Part shown: piece after piece, positions 58,776-64,000 of the stretch | Layout: every line of letters starts with the position of its first letter | How positions within the stretch are numbered: position 1 is the first letter of the stretch | Assembly: GCA_963843365.1 (NCBI GenBank) | Contig: CAWJKG010000003.1 | Coordinates: forward strand, 930,001-994,000 | Origin: Bog-473 sp963843365 | Lineage (GTDB): Bacteria; Actinomycetota; Acidimicrobiia; Acidimicrobiales; RAAP-2 | Direction: 5' to 3' | Length of the DNA stretch: 64,000 bases | Made by a program: the position numbers and the translations under genes | The notes under the pieces: generated by a model | What the model was told of the DNA's origin: nothing | Seen by the model: only the letters and a program-made list of their open reading frames with translations | The model's database searches: none

Positions 58776-59614
58776 TGGCTGACAGCTTCGGGGACCGGGT
58801 GGCGGCAGCGGTCGCGGGCACCGGCCCGCTCTGCGCGGGGATCGACCCCTCGCCGGCGTTGCTGGCGCACTGGGAGCTCAGTGACGACGTCGCGGGCCTG
58901 CGGGCCTTCTGCGCCGCGTGCGTGGAGGGGTTCGCCGGGGCGGTGGCGGTAGTCAAGCCCCAGGTCGCCTTCTTCGAGCGGCACGGCGCCGCCGGCATGG
59001 CGGAGCTGGAGCGCCTGATCGCCGCCGCCGCCGCCGCCGGCCTCATCGTGATCGCCGATGCGAAGCGGGGCGACATCGACTCCACCGCTGCCGCCTACGC
59101 CGACGCCTGGCTGGGGGAGACGAGCCCGCTGGCGGCCGATGCGGTGACGGTCCATGCCTATCTCGGCCTGGCCGCGTTGGCGCCCCTGGTCCGTCTGGGC
59201 GCTGCGAACGGGAAGGGTGTCCTGGTCGTGGCCCGGAGCTCGAACCCCGAGGGACGGGAGCTCCAGCAGGCGATCACCGCCGGCGGGGTCGGCGTGGAGG
59301 ACATGCTGCTGGCCGAGATCGCCGAGCTGAACCGTGCACCCGAGGTGCCCAGCGGCACGGTGGGCGCGGTCGTCGGAGCCACGCTGGAGCGATCGACCTT
59401 CGCGTTGTCCCAGCTCGGAGGGGTGATTCTGGCCCCGGGGCTCGGCGCCCAGGGGGCCGGCCCGGCCGACGTGGCCGTGCGCTTCGCCGGATGCCGGCCG
59501 GGAACGGTGCTGCCGAGCAGCTCCCGGGGGCTTCTCATCGAGGGGCCGAATCCCGCCGACTTGCACCGGAGCGCCCGTGCACTCAACCGGGAGTTGGCGG
59601 CTGCGATGGGCTGA
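58775..59614 (+). CDS. pyrF: Orotidine 5'-phosphate decarboxylase PyrF (subfamily 2)
   Basis: Decarboxylates OMP to UMP, the last step of the pathway. The subfamily-2 type (279 residues, as in mycobacteria) is shown by LCAGIDPSPALLAHW, AVVKPQVAFFERHGAAGM, and the catalytic DAKRGDIDSTAAAYADAWL. The C-terminal GVILAPGLGAQGAGPADV follows. ATG 58775 is preceded by GAAGGAGGG and overlaps the pyrD stop by one base. It completes the pyr operon. Confidence 0.95.
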   Translation: MADSFGDRVAAAVAGTGPLCAGIDPSPALLAHWELSDDVAGLRAFCAACVEGFAGAVAVVKPQVAFFERHGAAGMAELERLIAAAAAAGLIVIADAKRGDIDSTAAAYADAWLGETSPLAADAVTVHAYLGLAALAPLVRLGAANGKGVLVVARSSNPEGRELQQAITAGGVGVEDMLLAEIAELNRAPEVPSGTVGAVVGATLERSTFALSQLGGVILAPGLGAQGAGPADVAVRFAGCRPGTVLPSSSRGLLIEGPNPADLHRSARALNRELAAAMG

Positions 59615-59662
59615 AGAGGGAAAATGGGTGAACAGCCCTGGCCGAGGCGCTATGGTCTCGCC

Positions 59663-59980
59663 ATGCCGCAACCTCCCGCACTCACTCCAGAGCAGCGCGC
59701 CGCTGCACTCGAAAAGGCTGCCAAGGTTCGCCGTGAGCGGGCCGAGGTGAAGGACAAGCTCAAAATGGGCAACCTCTCGCTGGCGGACCTCCTCCAAGAG
59801 GCGGACTCCAATGAGACCATCGGAAAGATGAAGGTGGTGTCCGTCCTCGAATCCTTGCCCGGTCTGGGCAAGGTGAAGGCACGCCGCCTCATGGAGACCG
59901 TCGGCATCAGCGACAGCCGCAGGCTCCAGGGGCTCGGTGCCAAGCAGCGCGAGGCGCTGCTCAAAGAGACCGCGCGCTGA
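59663..59980 (+). CDS. mihF: Actinobacterial integration host factor mIHF
   Basis: Small nucleoid-associated protein of 105 residues, single-subunit type found in actinobacteria and unrelated in sequence to proteobacterial IHF. It begins MPQPPALTPEQRAAALEKAAKVRRERAEVKDKLK, then has SLADLLQEA, KVVSVLESLPGLGKVKA and a helix-two-turn-helix like end RRLQGLGAKQREALLKE. ATG 59663 is chosen over an upstream start at 59624. It stands immediately before gmk, as in mycobacteria and Streptomyces. Confidence 0.95.
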   Translation: MPQPPALTPEQRAAALEKAAKVRRERAEVKDKLKMGNLSLADLLQEADSNETIGKMKVVSVLESLPGLGKVKARRLMETVGISDSRRLQGLGAKQREALLKETAR

Positions 59981-60569
59981 ACCCGCCATCACCGCTCCGC
60001 ACATCTTCGTGCTCATCGGCCCTGGCGGGGCCGGGAAGGGCACGGTCGCAGCAGCGCTGACGGCGCAGGACCCCAGGCTCTGGCTGAGCCGGAGCTGGAC
60101 CACGAGACAGCCCCGTGCCGGTGAGCTCGAACGCGGTGCCTATGTGTTCGTCGACCGCCCCACCTTCGAGAAGGCCGTGGCCGAGGGCGGGTTCTTCGAG
60201 TGGGCGGAGTTCCTCGGCAATCTGATGGGCACGCCCATTCCCGACCCCCCCGCCGGGGCGGACGTCCTGCTCGAGATCGACGTGGACGGGGCCGAGCAGG
60301 TCCTGGCGCAACGGCCCGACGCGACCGTCATCCTCCTGCTGCCGCCGTCCCCCGAGGTGCAAGCCGAGCGCCTGGCCGCCCGGGGGGACGACGAGGGCCA
60401 TATCGCCCGCCGCGTGGAGCTCGGGCGCCTGGAGGTGGAGCGGGGAGCCAAAATCGCAGCTCACACGGTCATCAACGACGACCTTGGTCAGGCTCTGGCC
60501 CAGCTGACGGCTATAGTCGATGCGACCCGAACGGCTGCCCCCTGCGCCGCGGAACCGGAGGAATCCTGA
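59937..60569 (+). CDS. gmk: Guanylate kinase Gmk (start uncertain)
   Basis: Phosphorylates GMP to GDP. The P-loop GPGGAGKGT, the SRSWTTRQPRAGE nucleotide-binding block and GGFFEWAEFLGNLMGTP are diagnostic, as is the LLEIDVDGAEQV strand. The start is problematic: no ATG lies near the expected N-terminus. GTG 59937 overlaps mihF by 44 bases; GTG 60009 would start within the first strand, leaving only a few residues before the P-loop. ATC 59988 would give the usual spacing but is rarely used. The overlap with rpoZ is three bases. Confidence 0.9.
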   Translation: MPSSARRCSKRPRAEPAITAPHIFVLIGPGGAGKGTVAAALTAQDPRLWLSRSWTTRQPRAGELERGAYVFVDRPTFEKAVAEGGFFEWAEFLGNLMGTPIPDPPAGADVLLEIDVDGAEQVLAQRPDATVILLLPPSPEVQAERLAARGDDEGHIARRVELGRLEVERGAKIAAHTVINDDLGQALAQLTAIVDATRTAAPCAAEPEES

Positions 60570-60964
60570 TGGCCCAAGGCCGCCACACGCTCATGGACCC
60601 ACCCATCGAAGAGCTGCTGGACAAGGTGGACTCGAAGTTCACCCTGGTCGCGCTGGGTTCGGCCCGCGCCCGCCAGGTGAACTCCTACTACAACAGCCTG
60701 GGCGAGGGCCTGGGCAAGGTGGTGCCTCCGCAGGTGGCGTCGGTCTCGGGCAAGCCGGTGTCCATCGCGTTCGAGGAGATCGCGGCGGGGAAGGCCACCT
60801 TCACGCGACCTGACCCCGAGGAGGAGGCGGCCCTGGCCGCCGCCATGGCGGACGCCGCCGAGGCCGGGCTGCTCAGCGACGGCGAGACGGCGGGCGAAGG
60901 GTCGGAGGTCGCTGAAGTGATCGAGGTGCTCGACGTCGGGGGCGACGACCCGGCTGCGAGCTAG
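60569..60964 (+). CDS. rpoZ: RNA polymerase omega subunit RpoZ
   Basis: Small RNA polymerase assembly subunit of 131 residues. The omega core (LMDPPIEELLDKVDSKFTLVALGSARARQVNSYY) is at the N-terminus, with KPVSIAFEEIAAGK following. The C-terminal 50 residues are acidic and alanine-rich and longer than in most omegas. ATG 60569 overlaps the gmk stop by one base and has GGAGGA upstream. The gmk-rpoZ pair is near-universal in bacteria. Confidence 0.94.
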   Translation: MAQGRHTLMDPPIEELLDKVDSKFTLVALGSARARQVNSYYNSLGEGLGKVVPPQVASVSGKPVSIAFEEIAAGKATFTRPDPEEEAALAAAMADAAEAGLLSDGETAGEGSEVAEVIEVLDVGGDDPAAS

Positions 60965-61007
60965 GGCGCCCGGCGCAAGGCGCGGCGAGGCGAGGCGAAC
61001 AGGGCCC

Positions 61008-62279
61008 ATGGCCGGAGATCGCGGAACCGAGGACTCACCGGCGCCGGCCGACGAGACCCGCCCCCGACCACGCGTCGTGCTCGGCGTCTGCGGGGGTATC
61101 GCCGCCTACAAGGCGGTCGAGGTATGCCGGCAGCTGGTCGATGCCGGCGTCCACGTGACGCCCGTGCTCACCGAGGAAGCCACGAGGTTCGTGGGTGCGG
61201 TCACTTTCTCGGCCTTGGCCTCGGAACCGGTGCAGCGCTCCCTGTGGGACGAGGACTCGCCGATACCGCACACCAGGCTGGGCCAGCGGGCCGATCTGGT
61301 GCTGGTCGTTCCGGCGACGGCACACACCCTCGCCCGCTATGCGGCCGGGCTTTCCGACGATCTTCTGTGCGCCACCCTCCTCGCCACCCGCGCGCCGGTC
61401 GTCGTGTGTCCGGCCATGCACACCGAGATGTGGGAGCACGCCTCGGTGCGGGAGAACCTCGTCACGCTCGAGCGCCGTGGTGTCGAGGTCATCCCACCCG
61501 AGCGCGGCCGGCTGGCCGGTGGTGACTCGGGGGAGGGGCGCCTGGCCGACCCGATGGTGATCGTGACGCGCGTGTTGGAGCTCCTCGGCCGCAGGGCCGG
61601 GCTCGATCTCCGCGGCACGCGGGTCGTCGTGAGCGCGGGCGGCACCCGGGAGCCGCTCGACCCCGTGCGCTTCATCACGAACCGGTCTTCGGGCAAGCAG
61701 GGCCACGCCATCGCCGTGGCCGCGGCGCGTCGCGGCGCCGCCGTCACCCTGGTCACGTCTTCGCCGCTGGAGCTGCCCGATGACGTGTCCGCTGCGGTGA
61801 CGCGGGTCGACGTGGAGACGGCGGCCGACATGGAGCATGCGGTCGGGGCCGCCGCGGAGGGCGCCGACGTCGTCGTGATGGCGGCCGCCGTCGCCGACTT
61901 CCGGCCGAAGCAGTCGGCGGGGACCAAGCTGTCCAAGGACGACGGGTTGCCCGAGCTCGTCCTCGAGCCGACACCCGACATTCTGGCCGGGCTCGCGGCG
62001 CGGCGTCCGCCGGGGCAGGTGCTGGTCGGATTCGCGGCCGAAACCCACGATGCCGTTGCCCGCGGTCGCCGCAAGCTGGCCCGGAAGGGCGTCGACATCC
62101 TCGTCGTGAACGACGTCAGCGCGCCCGGCGCCGGGTTCGACCACGACACCAACGCCGTCGCCATTCTCGAGTCCGACGGGAGCATGCACGAAATCCCGTT
62201 GACCTCCAAGGATGCAGTCGCAAATGCCGTATTGGATAGGGTGATCGCCCACCACAACGAGAAGCGGAGTGCCACGTGA
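61008..62279 (+). CDS. coaBC: Bifunctional phosphopantothenoylcysteine synthase/decarboxylase CoaBC
   Basis: Coenzyme A biosynthesis, two steps. The FMN-binding CoaC half (about residues 24-200) has GVCGGIAAYKAVEVCRQL, the histidine segment IPHTRLGQRADLVLVVPAT and PAMHTEMW. The CoaB half (about 210-420) has VVSAGGTREPLDPVRFITNRSSG and DFRPKQSAGTKLSK. Length 423 residues. The actinobacterial PAMH form replaces the more widespread PAMN. It precedes metK with a GTGA overlap, as in mycobacteria. Confidence 0.95.
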   Translation: MAGDRGTEDSPAPADETRPRPRVVLGVCGGIAAYKAVEVCRQLVDAGVHVTPVLTEEATRFVGAVTFSALASEPVQRSLWDEDSPIPHTRLGQRADLVLVVPATAHTLARYAAGLSDDLLCATLLATRAPVVVCPAMHTEMWEHASVRENLVTLERRGVEVIPPERGRLAGGDSGEGRLADPMVIVTRVLELLGRRAGLDLRGTRVVVSAGGTREPLDPVRFITNRSSGKQGHAIAVAAARRGAAVTLVTSSPLELPDDVSAAVTRVDVETAADMEHAVGAAAEGADVVVMAAAVADFRPKQSAGTKLSKDDGLPELVLEPTPDILAGLAARRPPGQVLVGFAAETHDAVARGRRKLARKGVDILVVNDVSAPGAGFDHDTNAVAILESDGSMHEIPLTSKDAVANAVLDRVIAHHNEKRSAT

Positions 62280-63467
62280 GAACCACCTTCACCTCGGAAT
62301 CGGTGACCGAGGGCCACCCGGACAAAATGGCCGACCAGATCTCCGACGCCGTCCTCGACGCGATGCTCGAGGGCGACCCCGCGAGCCGGGTGGCGTGCGA
62401 GACGTTGCTGACCACGGGACTGGTGGTGGTCGCCGGCGAGGTCACCACGTCGACCTACGTCGACATCCCCGCGCTCGGTGCGCGACACGGTGTGCGAGAT
62501 CGGGTACGACAACGACACCTACGGCTTCAACGGGAAGACGTGCGGCGTGTTGGTGTCCCTGGACGCGCAGTCGCCGGACATCGCCCAGGGGGTGGACGCG
62601 GCGCTCGAGTTGCGGAGCGGCAAGGCGGGCGAAGACGTGCTCAACGCGCAGGGCGCCGGGGACCAGGGAATGATGTTCGGTTACGCCTGCGACGAGACGC
62701 CGGATCTCATGCCGCTCCCGATCTGGTTGTCGCACCGTCTCTCGGAGCGCCTGGCCCAGGTGCGCCGCGCCGCCGCCGTGCCGTATCTGCGTCCGGACGG
62801 CAAGACCCAGGTCTCCGTCGTCTACGAGGACGGCCGCCCGGTCCGGATCGACACGGTGTTGATCTCCACGCAACACGCCGGCGGCATCGACCTCGAGGAG
62901 CAGTTGCGGCCCGACCTCACCGAGCAGGTGATCAACCCGCTGCTGCCGACGGACATGGACAGCGAGGGGCTGCGGATCTTCGTCAACCCGACGGGGATCT
63001 TCGAGCTCGGCGGGCCACACGCCGACACGGGACTGACGGGGCGCAAGATCATCGTCGACACCTACGGCGGGATGGCGCGTCACGGCGGTGGCGCGTTCTC
63101 GGGGAAGGATCCCTCCAAGGTCGACCGCTCCGCGGCGTACGCGGCGCGCTGGGTGGCCAAGCACGTCGTCGCCTCCGGCGCGGCCAAGCGGTGCGAGGTG
63201 CAGGTCGCCTACGCGATCGGCGTTGCCCACCCCGTCTCGCTGCTGGTCGAGACCTTCGGCACGGAGACGGTCGACCCCGAGAAGATCGCTGACGCCGTGC
63301 GAGAGCTGTTCGACCTCCGCCCGGCCGCCATTGCGCGCGACCTCGACCTGCGCCGCCCGATCTACAAGAAGACGGCGGCATACGGTCACTTCGGTCGTTC
63401 GGAGAAGGAGTTCACCTGGGAGGCCATCCCGCGGGTGGACGACCTGCGGAACGCCCTGGGGCTCTGA
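62276..63467 (+). CDS. metK: S-adenosylmethionine synthetase MetK (frame broken at 62477-62478)
   Basis: Makes SAM from methionine and ATP. The N-terminal part carries FTSESVTEGHPDKMADQISDAVLD; the rest is in another frame with VCEIGYDNDTYGFNGKTCGV, GAGDQGMMFGYACDETPDLMPLPI, NPTGIFELGGPHADTGLTGRK and KDPSKVDRSAAYAARWVAKH. One surplus G at 62477-62478 explains the break (YVDIPAL joins VRDTVCEIG). Correction gives 396 residues, the usual size. An essential single-copy gene so slightly broken is best read as a sequence error. GTG start. Confidence 0.93.
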
Positions 63468-63476
63468 GCGGACGCC

Positions 63477-63496
63477 CGCTCCCCTGAGGGGGAGCG
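63477..63496 (+). terminator. Hairpin after metK, probable terminator
   Basis: CGCTCCCC and GGGGAGCG form a perfect 8-bp stem around a TGAG loop, beginning ten bases after the metK stop. There is no clear T run, which is common in high-GC actinobacteria. It lies between metK and priA and may separate the two, although they are on the same strand. Confidence 0.6.
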
Positions 63497-63517
63497 ACGC
63501 CGTGCGGCGGTGAAAAC

Positions 63518-64000
63518 ATGACGCACGTGAGCGCCGTCCCGGACGCGTCACGCGTGGTGCGCGTGCGCACCGAGGTGGCCGCGGTGGTCAAGACGTTCGA
63601 CTATGCCGTCCCGGCGGCGTGGCGCGACCCGGTGCAGATCGGCACCAGGGTGCGGGCGCCCTTCCACGGGCGCACGGTGCGGGGCTGGGTGGTCGACGAG
63701 GATGTCGGCACGCCTGCGGACGTCGAGGTCCTTCCCCTCAAGTCGTGGTTGGGGTGGGGCCCGCCCCCCGCGCTGGTGGAGCTGGCGGAGTGGGCGGCGT
63801 GGCGCTGGGCCGGCCCCGCCTCGTTCTTCCTGCGGATCGCCTCGCCGGCTGCCATCGTCCGCGCCCTGCCGACGCCACCTGCACGCGTCGCGGCCGGGGC
63901 GGGGGCGCGCGCCGGCGCGCCGACGGGCACCCCCGGCGTCGACCTGACCCTGCCGGGTTTGACGCTCGTGCGGGAGCCTCCGCTCACCGACCCGATCGAC
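63518..64000 (+). CDS. priA: Primosomal protein N' PriA, N-terminal part
   Basis: The frame opens at ATG 63518 (GTG 63527 is an alternative) and runs without a stop to the right edge, giving about 161 residues. The sequence matches the start of PriA: VRVRTEVAAVVKTFDYAVPAAWRDPVQIGTRVRAPFHGRTVRGWVV is the 3'-DNA-binding domain (split over shorter motifs such as VKTFDYAVP and GTRVRAPFHGR). PriA restarts stalled forks; in actinobacteria it often lacks helicase residues, but that part is outside the window. Its place after metK agrees with mycobacterial order. Confidence 0.85.
   Translation, partial: MTHVSAVPDASRVVRVRTEVAAVVKTFDYAVPAAWRDPVQIGTRVRAPFHGRTVRGWVVDEDVGTPADVEVLPLKSWLGWGPPPALVELAEWAAWRWAGPASFFLRIASPAAIVRALPTPPARVAAGAGARAGAPTGTPGVDLTLPGLTLVREPPLTDPID

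Overview
The window is about 64 kb of very GC-rich, gene-dense bacterial chromosome. It carries no mobile element, CRISPR array, rRNA or tRNA that I can see. The gene content points to an actinobacterium: a dcw cluster with SepF, YggT and DivIVA downstream; a MurE with the DNPR motif (meso-DAP peptidoglycan); the proteasome activator PafE/Bpa; mycobacterial-type mIHF; menaquinone genes; and an aro-efp-nusB-pyr-mihF-gmk-rpoZ-coaBC-metK-priA block arranged much as in mycobacteria. A deep lineage such as Acidimicrobiia is my inference, not something the sequence proves.

Layout. 1-14.6 kb: the division and cell-wall (dcw) cluster from the end of rsmH through ftsL, ftsI, murE, mraY, ftsW, murG, murC, murB, ftsQ, ftsZ, yggS, sepF and yggT; murF and murD are missing from their usual slots. 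14.6-25.5 kb: divIVA, an H1-tailed DksA/TraR protein, lspA, rluD, a sigma factor, a histidine phosphatase, an Rrf2 regulator, a phosphodiesterase, pafE and dnaE. 25.5-31.7 kb: accessory genes (two lineage-type unknowns, a DUF255 thioredoxin-domain protein, an SDR, and a carboxymuconolactone decarboxylase/ECF41 sigma pair with its own promoter). 31.7-37.3 kb: menaquinone genes menE, menB, menA, menH and menD on both strands. 37.2-44.9 kb: a DUF222-HNH protein, a carotenoid oxygenase, tyrS, a lipoprotein, a flavin reductase, three small or cysteine-rich unknowns and an NfuA-like protein. 44.9-50.3 kb: aroC-aroK-aroB-aroQ-pepQ-efp-nusB. 50.4-59.6 kb: the pyrimidine operon pyrR-pyrB-pyrC-carA-carB-pyrD-pyrF, preceded by a perfect PyrR-binding RNA loop. 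59.6-64 kb: mihF-gmk-rpoZ-coaBC-metK and the start of priA.

Most neighbouring genes on one strand overlap by 1-4 bases (GTGA or ATGA), so long stretches are probably translationally coupled operons. No gene-free stretch exceeds about 235 bases; the longest are 42808-43039 (divergent unknowns, nothing convincing in it) and 11640-11819 (putative ftsZ promoter).

Seven genes, several of them essential (ftsI, a sigma factor, a phosphodiesterase, pafE, menH, pyrR, metK), are each interrupted by a single one-base frame change, mostly in short G or C runs. In every case correcting one base restores a protein of normal length. I read these as sequencing or consensus errors, not pseudogenes, and annotate each as one gene.

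I found no clearly undescribed multi-gene system. The most interesting items are the ECF41 module with an exact target promoter, the PyrR loop placed over the pyrR ribosome-binding site, the absence of murF and murD with a 40-codon coupled ORF in the murD slot, and the histone-H1-like tail fused to a DksA/TraR zinc finger.
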